A stretch of DNA of 64,000 nucleotides, from positions 3,132,501 through 3,196,500 of the forward strand of contig JAWHQI010000277.1 in assembly GCA_033032865.1 (NCBI GenBank). The letters are read 5' to 3'. The DNA is from Dactylorhiza incarnata (lineage: Eukaryota; Streptophyta; Magnoliopsida; Asparagales; Orchidaceae). Below, in pieces: positions 1-11,001 of this stretch; the first letter of the stretch is position 1; the number at the start of each line of letters is the position of its first letter. The translations under genes and the position numbers were made by a program. Below the pieces are notes generated by a model, which searched no databases, was not told the DNA's origin, and was given only the letters and a program-made list of their open reading frames with translations.

Positions 1-645
1 GCAGTTAGAAGTGTAGCTCGGAGACCTTGGAAGTTGTAGCTGTTGTCGTACCCCGCTGCTGCGAGGTAGTGGTGGTTAGTTTTCTTCTTGTGTTGAGACA
101 TGCTAGTTTGAAGCCAATGAGTTGGTGTCAGGTTGTTGACGCCCATTGCGCCTCTTTTTGTTACATTGTAGCTTACTTGCTAGTTATTGTCACTACCTTT
201 CGATCTCTTATGTCTTGCTCTCTGGGAATGATTTATGTCTAGGTGCATTATAGTTACAAAATGATTTTTCTTTCATTCTCATTGCATATTTTAAAGGCCA
301 AACCTTTATATTTAAAGTCGTGTACAAGTATATCTTCATACCCAATCTAAATCTAGATATGTGCATATCATTTCCTTTATGTTCAGACATCACGTGCATG
401 TAGGACATTAATTGAACTAAAATAAGTATTTTTTTCGTTGCAAATACATATATACTTTCTTCGGTGGACTAGTTGATCTACGAACTGAGAGGGATAGTTC
501 TTACCCCAAATCCAATAAATGATTTCAAGTAATAAATCATTATATAAACCTGTTTTGTAATAAATAAGAGGTAGGTTCTCGCCTGAGCGTCTGCAGTTGT
601 CTCCTGCATGACGTGGCATCATGACACATATTTTTTCTTACTCTG
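1..645. other. Unassigned left edge
   Basis: No gene, LTR end or repeat could be supported here. The stretch is AT-rich from about 240 onward, with only short chance ORFs. Recognisable copia coding sequence begins abruptly at about 660, so this is either the flank of a truncated Sirevirus or another unidentified insertion. Confidence 0.4.
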
Positions 646-2000
646 ATGTTCCTTATTTCTAAGAAAATGCGTGTTGTGACAGGCTATAGACAAGAAGAGG
701 GTATAGACTTTGATCAAACCTTTGCCCCAGTTGCAAGGTTAGAAGCAATTAGGCTATTCCTTGCCTTGCTGCCCACAAGGGGTTCAAAGTATACCAGATG
801 GATGTCAAATCAGCCTTCCTCAATGGTGACTTGAAGGAAGAGGTATATGTTGAACAACCATCAGGTTTTGTGCATCTAAACCTCACTTTTCGGGTGTATT
901 TACTTACGAAAGCTCTATATGGTCTAAAGCAAGCCTCTAGGGCTTGGTATGAGACCTTTTCTAGCCTTCTTATCAAGAACAAGTTCTTGAGGGGAAAGAT
1001 AGTTAGCATATTGTTTCTTAGGGAAACAAAGGGCAAGTGTCTTCTAGTCCAAATATATGTTGATGACATAATATTTGGGTCTACTGATGACAACCTCTGC
1101 AAAAGGTTTGCCAACCTTATGCAGGGGGAATTTGAGATGAGTAGTATGAGAGAGCTCAAGTATTTTTTAGGCCTCCAAGTGAAACAGTCTGATGAGGGGA
1201 TATTCATCTCTCAGACTAAGTACACTAGGGAGCTTGTCAAGAAGTTTGGAATGGAATCCGCTTCCACCATGAAAACTCCCATGGGGTCCAACATTTCCCT
1301 GGACAAGGATGAGAAGGGCAAGGCCTTTGATGAATCCATGTACATGTGCATTATTAGATCCCTATTGTATCTAACTGCTAGTAGACCAGACATTATGTAT
1401 GCTACATGTGTTTATGCTAGGTACCAGGCATGCCCTAACAAATCTCACTACTCAGTTGCAAAGAGAATTTTGAGATACCTTAAAGGCAACCTACTTCTTG
1501 GCCTTTGGTACCCTAAGAAAAATGATTTTGAACTAACTGAATTTTTAGATGCAGATTTTGCAGGATGCAAAAAAGACAGGAAAAGCATAAGTGGTACTTG
1601 TTAGTTCCTAGGAAGGAGGTTGATATCTTGGAGCAGCAAGAAACAGACCAGTGTGGCAATATCCGTTGCTGAGTCTGAATATATTGCTGCAGGTAGTTGT
1701 TGTGCATAACTTTTGTGGATACAACATCAGTTAGAGGACTACAACCTCAAGGTAAGTGAGTCTCCTCTATATTGTAACTCATCCAGTGCTATCTCTATTG
1801 CTAAGAATCCTGTCTCTCATAGTAGGACTAAGCACATAGAGATAAGATATCATTTTATTAGAGAACATATTGAATGTAAAGATATCTGTCTTGAATTTGT
1901 CCTCACTGACAATCAAGTTGCTGATATCTTTACAAAGCCATTAGATAAGGCTAAATTTAATGCTTTTAAGATTGAATTAGGTATGTTAAATATTGAATAG
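646..2000 (+). pseudogene. pol: Sirevirus-type copia pol fragment: RT and RNase H (element E)
   Basis: This is the 3' part of a Ty1/copia polyprotein. It starts inside the RT at the [20 protein letters not shown] motif, keeps the catalytic YVDDIIFGS (around 1060-1085), and runs through RNase H to the ADIFTKPL tail and a TAG at 1998. It is closely similar in order and wording to the minus-strand pol at 60943-64000, so both belong to the Sirevirus-like copia group. It is dead: the 5' half (protease, integrase) is missing, there is a frameshift near 770-800, an in-frame TAG at 1602 after the SGTC motif, and another stop near 1708 (SCCA then stop). The envelope-like remnant follows on the same strand. 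Confidence 0.9.
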
Positions 2001-2516
2001 TGATAAGTTTTTCCTTCTATCAGTCATCTATGATATTATGCATGTTATGTTATGACTTAAAATGTTGTCAATTCAATACTCTTAGTGATATGGTTAGGCC
2101 TTCAAACAATCAAATCTCAAATGGATTATGATTAAGTAGTAAGGTCAGCTAAAACAACAGAGATTGTTTTAGCTGAGCCGCTGAGACAGTTGGGAAAAAT
2201 CCCAGCTGAACCGCTGAGACATCTAAATTGTCCCAGCGGTTGATAGTGCTCTGTCTCAGCGGTTCAGGTTGCCGTCTCAGCGATTCCGCTGAGACGGGCT
2301 GGTTCAATCACAGAATGTCTAAATGCAACTCCAAATGATCTAAATTCCATTAAAATAATAAGTTTACTAAACTTTAATCATTAAGGGTAATCACAACATA
2401 AATCAAGGCTATATAAATAGGCCATTGTTAATTAAAGTAAGATACAAACCCTTCTTCCCTAGCCGCCGAGATGAATCGTATTCCCTTCCATCTCAGCGCC
2501 TTCTTCTACAGCAAAA
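2001..2516 (+). promoter_or_regulatory. pol-env spacer with hairpins and a TATA box (element E)
   Basis: This noncoding spacer lies between the pol stop and the envelope-like ATG at 2517. At 2155-2310 it carries repeated GCTGAGAC / GTCTCAGC motifs that form hairpins; the best has 11-bp perfect arms at 2272-2282 and 2287-2297 around a 4-nt loop. A TATATAAATAG box sits at 2410-2420, about 107 bp before the ATG. The corresponding spacer of element F (60555-60942) has a TATA box at the same distance. The spacer is read here as a promoter for the envelope-like ORF; that is inference. Confidence 0.6.
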
Positions 2517-3231
2517 ATGGCGCCAAAGAGTTCAAAGGATCTTCTGGAGGGTTATGAGATTGTAAGGAATGGATGTTGTTAAGGACAATAATGATGGTGA
2601 AGCTGTCTCTCACAGGATTGATGAGGACAAAGTGCCTTCTCCCGAGAACATGCAAAGTAAGATTGACACTATCATCTTAAATCTTGAAAGAAGAATTCAG
2701 CTTAATCCTGATAATGAACCAGCTCTCTGGGATTCACCAGGTTACAGACAATCTGATTCTCCTTCAGTTGGCAAAGATGATGTACTACATTTCCTGTAGT
2801 CATCAGATCAAGACAAATCTGTTGATGATGATGAGGATGATGTTGCTGCTGATGATGATGTTGGAGCTCCTGAACACATTGATCTTACAACAAAATCTAT
2901 TGAAGGAGAGGATCATCATGTTGACGGGGAGCTTCCAGCACTTAACATTCAGAATAAATAACCTCTAATCCTTGAACAACAAGCTTCCACCACCACCTCC
3001 TCACAGTCTAATGAGAGCATTCTCAGTGCCATTCAAATCATGTTAGAGACACATCTAACATCTATGAAGGATTATGTAGACAGGTCAGCTTCTACAGTTA
3101 AAGCATATATAGATAAGTCCATCTTCAATGTGAAATCTGAAGTAATGCTGAGGTCAAGGAAATCAAGGAAGACACTGCAATCCTAAATAAACAAATGACA
3201 AAGTGGTTTGATCTGGCAGAGAAATCAGTGG
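2517..3231 (+). pseudogene. Sirevirus envelope-like ORF remnant (element E)
   Basis: The ATG at 2517 opens with MAPKSSKDLL...EIVRNG, clearly related to the start of the larger minus-strand ORF at 60554 (MPPKSSDYLYKGSELVRNG). After about 20 codons the similarity jumps: the N-terminal plant-transposon-like domain is deleted, and a different frame continues with acidic and coiled-coil-like sequence (2569-3170) broken by TAG at 2797 and TAA near 2959. The remnant ends where the LTR of element A begins, at 3232. No signal peptide or membrane segment is visible, so 'envelope-like' here means position in the element only. Confidence 0.75.
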
Positions 3232-3923
3232 TGTACAACCCCATATTCGCTGAATAGGTCCCCCAAACCCAAAGGGGCCAGAAGGAGAGAGAAGTGGGGC
3301 AAGCAAGCATTCGCTTAGGCCAGGAAGGGCATTCGCCCGGAGAGTGGCGAGCCATAGTGGCGAGTGGGGCCCCTCACAGACCACTCGCCCAGTCGGAGCG
3401 GCGAGTGCGGCCTTCAAGGACCACTCGCCCAGGGATGGCGAGTGGGGGCCCTCATGGACCACTCGCCGAGCGGGAGCTAGAGGTAAAATTACCTAGATAC
3501 CCTTAGTGGGCTGCCAATAGCCCCCCCCCCCCCCCGAACAACGGAGTTTGGCTGTTAGCAGACCAATTTGGGGTGCAGTTAGTAAAACCAAAAGGCGGAT
3601 TTACGCTATTTGCAGTCCAAGACTAGAAAATCTATAAATAGACCCTTAAGGGCACCTTGGAGGAGATCAGATCTCTTGAGCTCTCCCCTCCAGGCTAGTT
3701 TCGGAATTGGCTGCTAGTGCCCTCCAAGGTGCCCGTCTGAGCATTGGTTTGGGAGGGGAAGCTCTCTTAGATCTTTCGGGTGTGTGGAGGGACCTCCTCG
3801 CTACAGGCTTGGGTCTATCCTAGGTTCTCCATCCTTGGTCAGGAGAGTTTAGCGAGGGAGAAGTAAGCGCAGGCTACACCCCCCTGTGGGTCCGAACTCA
3901 GAGACCAGCTGACGGTTTCAACA
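3232..3923 (+). repeat. 5' LTR of Tat-type gypsy element A
   Basis: Begins TGTACAACCC and ends GGTTTCAACA. It matches, in the opposite orientation, the two complete LTRs of element D (38620-39222 and 49601-50206). A TATA box TCTATAAATAG lies at 3631-3641. A run of 15 C at 3521-3535 is notable. The five bases before it (AGTGG, 3227-3231) would be the target-site duplication, but the partner copy is not in the window. Confidence 0.9.
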
Positions 3924-3953
3924 TTTTTGGTGCGGTGAGCGTGGACCGTAGCC
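3924..3953 (+). other. Primer-binding region of element A
   Basis: The bases directly after the LTR, TTTTTGGTGCGGTGAGCGTG, are also found next to the 5' LTR of D (49600 downward). Position makes this the primer-binding site, but I cannot match it to a common plant tRNA end by eye. Confidence 0.55.
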
Positions 3954-3954
3954 A

Positions 3955-5633
3955 GTGCAAGAAAATCTCGAGCTGAGCTTGATGGCGGGAGATGGGGGAA
4001 GTGGTTCCGACCCAGGTCACTCACAGCCGCCGGAAGCAATGGAGTGGCTGGAGATGTTCGAGAACTTCAAGCGGGAGGTCATGCAGACCATGCAGGTTGC
4101 CCTCGCCGGGAGAGGCGAGTGCGAGACACCTGTGGTTCCTCCCCAGTAGATTGGCGAGAACGCTCCGGGACAACAGCTTGGGAAGGAGGTAGAGGCAGAA
4201 GCAAGTACGCGAGATCTCCCCGGGCGGCAGCTGTTCAGCTGCCCGGTGAGTGCGGAGCTGTGCGAGCTGGCTCCGCGCGAGAGGACCACTCGCCGAGCAG
4301 GGGAAGGGAGCCCCTTCTGCGAGCTGATCCTCTCTGCCCCAGTGCTAGAGGGGTTCAGAGGGCCGGAGATGTCTTACTACACCGGCAAAGTTGACCCAGT
4401 CCTGCACCTGCAATGGTTTGAGGACATGGTCTCGATCCTTCCAATGACAGATGCCTTCTAGTGTCGACTCTTTGCCACCACTCTGAAGGAGAAGGCGGGG
4501 GACTGGTTGCACCAGCTTCCGGTGGGTTCCATTTACGCCTTTGAGGACCTACGTCGGAGCTTCAGGTTGCGTTTCTCGACGTCAAAGAAGAGGAAGAAGG
4601 ATACGAAGACACTTTTTAAGATCAAGCAAGGGCATGGGGAGTCGTTGGCCCATTACATGGACAGGTTCCAAGAAGAGGTCCTACAAGTCCAGGAGGTGCC
4701 AGGGTTCACCCTCCAGCTAGCCTTTATAGTGGGACTGCGGGAGGGGTTCTTTAAAATGGACCTGAAGCGAAAGGCCCCTCTATCTTTCGAGGAGCTGATG
4801 GAGCAGGCGGCGGAAGAGATCGAGGGAGAGGCCGCCAACCCCGAGTTTGCAAAAAGATTGGCGAGGCTGAGCGAGCCAGAGGTAAGACACCAGGAGGGAA
4901 GAAGAAGGGAGGAACCCAGAGGTCAGGGGTTTCGGGGGCAGCAGCGGGATTGGGGGTATCAGGAGCCCAATAACTGGCTGGCTTGGAGGCCCTAGGAGGG
5001 ACCGGCGAGGGGTCAAGAAAGAGATCACCAGCGAAGGGGGGAGGGGAGGGTCAATCGTCTGGGATGGAGGCAAGGTCCCAGACCACCTCACCCCCTCGAG
5101 AGCAAGCCATGGCGGTAGGTCGAGGAAGAGGAGGAAGAGGAGGAAGAGAAAGAGGAGGGAGAGGGGGCAGGGTAGCGTTGCCATATAGTGACTTCCATCA
5201 GGAAGAAGGTCACGCGATGGCCACCTGCCCGGAATTTCTGGAGGTGAGGGGAAGAGGCCAGCAGCAGCAGCGACCTGTAAGGATCAAAGAAGTGCTACCC
5301 AGAGATGAGGAAGATAGATGCGAAGACAGGACGGACGTAGGAGCCAGGGGAGGGGTCAGAGTGATCCATGGAGGGGTGGGAATAGAGGCGACCCGCAAGA
5401 GGAGCTTCCAGGCGATGTTCAGGAGGAGCGTCGCGTCGACCTCCCAAACCACACCCCCTTTGGAGAAGCTCACCTTCTCGGCAGAAGATATGCCAGACTT
5501 TGAAGACCCGTTTTGTGATGCCTTGGTGATCCAGGCGGCGATCGAAAATTTCACGGTCTCCTGAATCTTGGTCGACAACGGAAGCTCCGTGAATGTGGTT
5601 TTCAATAAAGCCTTTGACGCGTTGGAAGTGGAG
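3955..5633 (+). pseudogene. gag: Tat-type gypsy Gag and protease start (element A)
   Basis: This decayed Gag is related to D (47930-49569). It includes the Retrotrans_gag core (HLQWFEDM ... LFATTLKEKAGDW ... RLRFSTSKKRKK, about 4400-4620), an Arg/Gly-rich stretch (5100-5180), a CX2HX4HX4C-type zinc motif at about 5190-5230 in which the first Cys is Ser, and the protease motif LVDNGSSVN (5569-5595). In-frame stops are TAG 4147 and TAG 4459 (both at Gln codons in D) and TGA 5562 (Arg in D); there is also a frameshift near 4990. Coding sequence stops at 5633, where the Athila LTR begins, and resumes at 12361 with about 190 bp of protease-region sequence missing compared with D. Confidence 0.85.
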
Positions 5634-6780
5634 GCACGACCACCAACACCAGTGCGCACGACCACCGGTCGTGCGCCACTGCTCGTGCGCACTTATCATT
5701 TAATTTCCGAGTTCTGTTTGCTCCAGTGCACACGACCATCAACTCCAGTGCGCACGACCACCGGTCGTGCGCCACTGGTCGTGCGAACATTCTATTTTAT
5801 AATTTCGTATTTTGCAGGTTCCACCCAGGCAGTGCGCACGATCGCAGAATTCCAGTGCGCACGACCACTGGTCGTGCGCCAATGATCGTGCGCAGTATTT
5901 AATCCAGCGCCTATTTAAATGCCTGTTGCGATTTTAGGGCGGATCGTTCATGCCGGGAGCGGGATTCCTGTTCCGTACGCCGCCGATCTCCACCGTGGGG
6001 AGCCTCCACTTCATCTCCTACGCAAAGGGAAGCCTCCTCCATCCATTCTAAGACTTCCTCCATTGTCCGTGAGTGTTCTCCATCGTCCGTAAGCCTCCAA
6101 GCAAGCATTCTTTCATTCCGCTCGGTGAGAAGAAGAAGAAACCTAAAGTCGAAGACGACGGAGCACGTAGGGAGATCGTGACAGCTCTCTATGCCGGAAG
6201 CATTGTCCGTCCGAGTCCGGAGGTAGCCCGACAACCTACCATTCCGGCCGTGAACGGCCGCTAGTCTTCACCATCGGTTATTCCTTTCCTCTTTCCTCGT
6301 TGTACTCTTTGAACCGTGTAAAACTCGAATATTGAGATGTTATTTGTTTAAATGAATGTCTCTTTGTTATTCTTCATGGTTTGGTTGTGATTCACTCCGA
6401 TCTCATTCACTCACTCGCGCCCGCACGCAAGGTGTTTGACCCGCGTTAGCAAGAGCTAACGGCGGTTGTGAAGAGGTGTTTGCGACCCTCACCCTCTCGC
6501 ATTCGAGCTCACTTCATCCACCTCACGAAGCACGGCATCGCGGCCGTTGCATCCACCTCACTTTGCGAAGCGGTGTTTTCGACCCGCATTTCTTTTGTTA
6601 TTGCTAAGATTAGGAAAACCAACCTAAAACCCCTCTTTGTGTTTGTTGAACGCTTGTGTAACAATCATCACTGCGCGATTCGTTCACCCATCCTGCATTC
6701 CTCAAGAGACCGACATCCGGGGAATTTATTCTCCACAATTATTACTTGACAGCGACCGGTGCACTTGCCGACACGCATCA
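5634..6780 (+). repeat. 5' LTR of H, truncated at its start
   Basis: Ends ACGCATCA at 6780. Its first base aligns with 11360 in the right LTR, so the TGATGAGTCC start is missing. It retains about 146 bp (around 6015-6160) absent from the right copy. Hairpins with arms GCGCACGACC / GGTCGTGCGC and close variants occur at 5640-5900, with CTATTTAAATG downstream near 5911-5921. Confidence 0.88.
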
Positions 6781-6786
6781 AGTTTT

Positions 6787-6804
6787 TGGCGCCGTTGCCG
6801 GGGA
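6787..6804 (+). other. tRNA-Asp primer-binding site
   Basis: TGGCGCCGTTGCCGGGGA lies six bases after the left LTR. This is the well-known Athila-lineage site complementary to the 3' end of tRNA-Asp. Confidence 0.9.
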
Positions 6805-6885
6805 ATGCAGGCGTGTTTCGTCTTGTGTTGTGACTTTCGTTATACGAGCAGTTGTTTTTTATTTTCTTTTTGTTTTTGACAGTTC

Positions 6886-9216
6886 ATGCAGAGGCAGGTC
6901 GCAGGTGAACTCGCACCTTTTGATCCAGAAATCGAACGAACTGCTCGCGCGCGAAGGCGCGCTGCGGCTGTACAAGCGGCCATGGGTGATCAGGTAGACC
7001 CAAATGATGTTGATCCGAGAATGCCCAGCGTGGGGGAACATCAGCCTGGGATTGAGCAGGAGGCAGTCAGGCCTCGACCCCGCACGATGAGGGACTACAC
7101 CACTCCAACTGCTGGGAGTGTGTATCCGGGGTTCGGGCCAAACATTATGAATAATCAGTTTGAGATCAAGCCAGCGATCTTAAACATCATCCGGAACAAC
7201 GCTCAGTTCTCGGGGTTGGCCAGCGAAGATCCGCATCTGCATCTGGCGGAGTTTTCTGATATTTGCGGAACCTTCCGCTACGCAGGGATTGCTGACGACA
7301 CGGTCAAGCTTAGACTGTTTCCCTTTTCACTCCGCGACAAAGCAAAGGTGTGGCTCCACTCCATTCCGCCCGGGACTGCTGCAACTTGGGATGCCCTCGC
7401 ATCCAAGTTCCTTGCTAAATTCCACCCTGTGGATAAGATTGTAAGCTTGCGGCGGGAGATCGCCACATTTCGCCAACTTGACCAAGAGACCCTTGCTGAA
7501 GCATGGGAGCGCCTCAACGATCTCCTTCGCCGTTGCCCTGGCCACGAGCTCCAACCATGGAATGTGGTTGAATTGTTCTACTTCGCGATCGAGCCCAACT
7601 ACAGGGCAATGATCGATGCTGCGGCGGGTGGCACCTTGATGAACCACACTCCTGAAGAAGCCCTTCGAATTCTGCGCGACACTGCCTCCCACAGTACATT
7701 CTGGACTGCAGGGAGAAATGCTCCAAGAAGCGGCCGAGGTCTTTTCATGGTCGACTCTCTCCCCTCACCATCCGCTACTGCTGCTGTCATTACCTGCGAG
7801 GGATGTGGAGGCGGAGGCCACCACGCGTATGAGTGTTCGGGGAACAACGTGGCAGGTGACTTCGCACACTTGAACTTGAACGAATCTGTTAATTATGTAG
7901 GAAATCAGCCTAGGGAGGCGTCTTTCAATAATGCTTATAATCCGGGAGCGAGAAGTCACCCGAACTTCTCGTGGAATCCAAACACACCTGGCCAACGATG
8001 GGCACCGGGGCAGCATCAAAACGATGCTTACGCCTCCGGGAGCCAACCGAGGCCGCCGCACCCGGATTATAACCAAGCACCCCCTACCCAAAAGAAGAGT
8101 AATTTAGAAGAGATGATGGAGAAATTCATGCTAGCAGCTAATTCAAATATGGTAAATCAAACTGCATCTATGCGAAACTTGGAGACGCAGTTGGGCCAAT
8201 TGGCCCAAGCGCTAACCGAGCGTTCGCAGGGGACCCTTCCCAGCAACACGGAGAAGAACCCCATTGATCAAGGGAAGAGTCTGGGGGATGTGGTAGATGC
8301 CAATCCGAGTGAGCTGGTAATCTCTTGTTCCATCAATAAGGTTGAAACAAAAGCTTTATGCGATTCTGGTTCCTCCCGCAACGTTATTGCGTTGCAAGAT
8401 GTAGCCAAATTACAACTGGATTTGAACACGGAAGAAAGGAAATCCCTTGTGCTTGCCAATGGTACTGTTATTCAATCCGAGGGGGAAGTAAAGAATGTGG
8501 AGGTGACGGTTGAGGGGACAACTGTAGTTGCTGATTTTCAGGTTTTGGGGCCGCGGGAAAACCAGTCCATTCCTATCTTGGGCGTACCGTTCTTGAAAGA
8601 GAGCGGTGCTACCCTTGATTTTGCTACGGGGTGCATTTCCCTAACCAATATGTTGCAGCAGCCCACTTGTCCCGAAGCCACAACTGAAACATTCACTCCG
8701 CCCCCTCTCGTTATTTCTGATGAATTTCTAAGCTGTGCAGGAAAGATACATGTTCGAGAAACAGGTGAAGGAGGAATGGAGGAGCTCCAATCGGATGAGG
8801 AAGAAGAGGTCGACCTCCGGAAAGAATTCGACTCCGAGAAGGAGGAAGACGGCAGTTCGGGAAACATTGACGTGAATGTAGTTAGGGTTGCTGATTATTT
8901 ATCTTCTTATGGCGAATCATGTAATAAACTATCTAAGCGCTCCATCTCCTGGGCCGATCCGATAGTCACCACGATGCCGGAAGTGACGCCACCTGATTCT
9001 AAGGAGGAAAAATCTGAGAACTCTCAACGGTGGCAGTCTCCGACTGTCACCAAACTTAAAAAGGAAAAACTTCTGCGCGACGCTCGTGCTGCCGCTCTCC
9101 GTGGCAAGGTGGCGGAGGTTAGGGGAGCATTGGGTAATACCAGTGCTGGCCCTAAAGCCTTCACCTCCCGCCTACGTGCTACGGGAGAAGCACACCATAA
9201 GAGCGCTTTTAGTTGA
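6886..9216 (+). CDS. gag: Gag-aspartic protease polyprotein (element H), intact
   Basis: One open frame of 776 codons. The Gag core lies at about residues 90-260 (PAILNIIRNNAQFSGL, LRDKAKVWLHSIPPG, FLAKFHPVDK), typical of Athila-lineage Gag. A CCHC zinc knuckle, CEGCGGGGHHAYEC, is at about residues 305-318. A retropepsin-like domain follows at about 475-590 with ALCDSGSSRNVIAL (D-S-G catalytic motif) and IPILGVPFLKESGA. The last 180 residues are acidic, then basic. The ORF ends at a TGA with no trace of RT or integrase, so the protein could build particles and process itself but would need RT and integrase from another Athila. The first ATG is used; ATG at 6979 is an alternative. It is the only fully open retroelement polyprotein ORF in the window. 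Confidence 0.92.
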   Translation: MQRQVAGELAPFDPEIERTARARRRAAAVQAAMGDQVDPNDVDPRMPSVGEHQPGIEQEAVRPRPRTMRDYTTPTAGSVYPGFGPNIMNNQFEIKPAILNIIRNNAQFSGLASEDPHLHLAEFSDICGTFRYAGIADDTVKLRLFPFSLRDKAKVWLHSIPPGTAATWDALASKFLAKFHPVDKIVSLRREIATFRQLDQETLAEAWERLNDLLRRCPGHELQPWNVVELFYFAIEPNYRAMIDAAAGGTLMNHTPEEALRILRDTASHSTFWTAGRNAPRSGRGLFMVDSLPSPSATAAVITCEGCGGGGHHAYECSGNNVAGDFAHLNLNESVNYVGNQPREASFNNAYNPGARSHPNFSWNPNTPGQRWAPGQHQNDAYASGSQPRPPHPDYNQAPPTQKKSNLEEMMEKFMLAANSNMVNQTASMRNLETQLGQLAQALTERSQGTLPSNTEKNPIDQGKSLGDVVDANPSELVISCSINKVETKALCDSGSSRNVIALQDVAKLQLDLNTEERKSLVLANGTVIQSEGEVKNVEVTVEGTTVVADFQVLGPRENQSIPILGVPFLKESGATLDFATGCISLTNMLQQPTCPEATTETFTPPPLVISDEFLSCAGKIHVRETGEGGMEELQSDEEEEVDLRKEFDSEKEEDGSSGNIDVNVVRVADYLSSYGESCNKLSKRSISWADPIVTTMPEVTPPDSKEEKSENSQRWQSPTVTKLKKEKLLRDARAAALRGKVAEVRGALGNTSAGPKAFTSRLRATGEAHHKSAFS

Positions 9217-11001
9217 TGTGTGTTTTATTTGCTGTGGTGAACTACTTTTGAGAACTCTTTCTTTTTAATTCTTGCACTTTATAAACACTGCTAATACAGG
9301 TATTTGGTCCAGCTTAAGGACGTTAAATGAAAGCGCTACTGGGAGACAACCCAGATTTCTTGTTTTCGTATTTCTTTTTATCTAACTTCTTTTAGTTCAG
9401 CTTTTGTTTCTGCTTTTGTTGCTTTGAGTTTGTGCTTGCAGGTTTTGTGTTCGATGGAGCGGATGCTGCGGACTATTCTTGATTATTTACGCCAATCGTC
9501 TGGTATGCTCATTTCTGAGCATTGGGTAACACTTCCTCCCCTCTTGTTGCTTCAAATTTCTAGAGATATTGTTTAGCTTAAGTCTGGGGGAGCGGTTGTT
9601 GTTATCCACTGTGCACGAGTGCACCGCATACTAGAAGGTTGATTCTTATTTATCTTATCATTATCGTTGTTTTCCATGTTTCACACACCATTTCACCCAC
9701 TTGAGTGCGCGCTTATCTTTTTGTTGTTGTTCCGTTGTAAACTATCTTGGTTGGAGTATGAAATAGGTTATTAACGTAGGAATTATTATTTGGAGTGCGA
9801 TGTTGACTCATGTAGTGTTCTAGTCACTTCGCATGCTATGGTAGAATTTGTGTAGAACAAGATTTTCTTTATGCATCTAATTTATGTTTAGTATTTCTGC
9901 GTAAATTTAGATTTAATATACTCAAGTGGTGAATTTGTATGGAATTGACGATAACCCGGTGTTGTGTGTGTGCGATTGCTAGTCGTGTGTTGCTCGAGTC
10001 GGGAGGAAGGTTTATCTTTCTCGTGGGCTAAGAACTTGCCCCTAGCGACTCTCGAAGCATGGGTGAGAGCTACTCGTTGAGTCAAACATGATGTAGGCCA
10101 CCTTTTGGCTAGTTTGAGCTTTGTTATTCCATGTCCATTTCATTCACCTTTGCAAGCCAATTTTGTGCCTACCAATCCTTTGTTCAGCTCCTCTTCATCC
10201 ACCAAAGCCTGAAGCCTATCCTACTCCCGCAACCAAAATGTTTTTAACTGCGCTCATAATTCTAAACTTGTGTGGAGTGTGGAATCCTTGTGTTATGATG
10301 GGAAAATAATGTCCATCCGCTGATTTTGAACCAACCGGGGGTTACATAAAAGAAGTAAAATATGTAAAAAAAAAAAAAGAGTATTTTGAAAAAAAATCCT
10401 CCCGAGCTAAAAACAGAAAATCTGTTGGTATTTGTGAAGTAGGCCGTGTGCACACCTGGTTTTCATGATAAGTCTGGGGGTGTGTCACACGAGCATTGTT
10501 CGTTGGTCTTGTATGGTGCAGCGTTCCGTTAGCTCACTTGGGTTGCGTAGCCACCGTGTTTAACTTTGAATATCATACCGTAACCTAAGCCTCGTTTTAA
10601 TCCTATAAGTCCTACTGTTTTGATTTGCGAGTTTGCTAGCGCCGTGGAGAGAGTGTGACCGGGTGAGCGTATGGTTCACGACGTTGATGGATTTCAGCGG
10701 AGTTATTCCTAAGCCCCGATCTTTTGCAACACCCGCCTCAGTGTCTCGTCACTTTCATACCGGGCATGATCGTCAAATTCTTCATAATTCACCAATTGAG
10801 TACATCTAAATCTTTAATTACGCTTTAATGCTCTTGTAAATTATTTAGCATATCTAGAATCTCCTTCTACTAAATTCTCTACTTGCATGCGTATGTTACT
10901 TCGCACCGTACTCCTTTGTGTAATTCTCTATGTCAATTATCGTTTTCACGCTCCGCCGGATTCGTTTGCTCGGGACGCGCAAACAGTTAAGTCTGGGGGT
11001 G
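9217..11001 (+). other. 3' noncoding region of H with three polypurine-tract-like motifs
   Basis: No gene is visible in 1.8 kb. AAGTCTGGGGG occurs three times, at 9580-9590, 10470-10480 and 10989-10999. The last lies directly before the right LTR and is the expected polypurine tract. A short A-rich stretch is at 10360-10400. Confidence 0.75.

Noticed and set aside
5602..5885. ORFs on both strands over the Athila LTR (also 11207-11628)
   Set aside because: They follow from the palindromic repeats, which read open in several frames.
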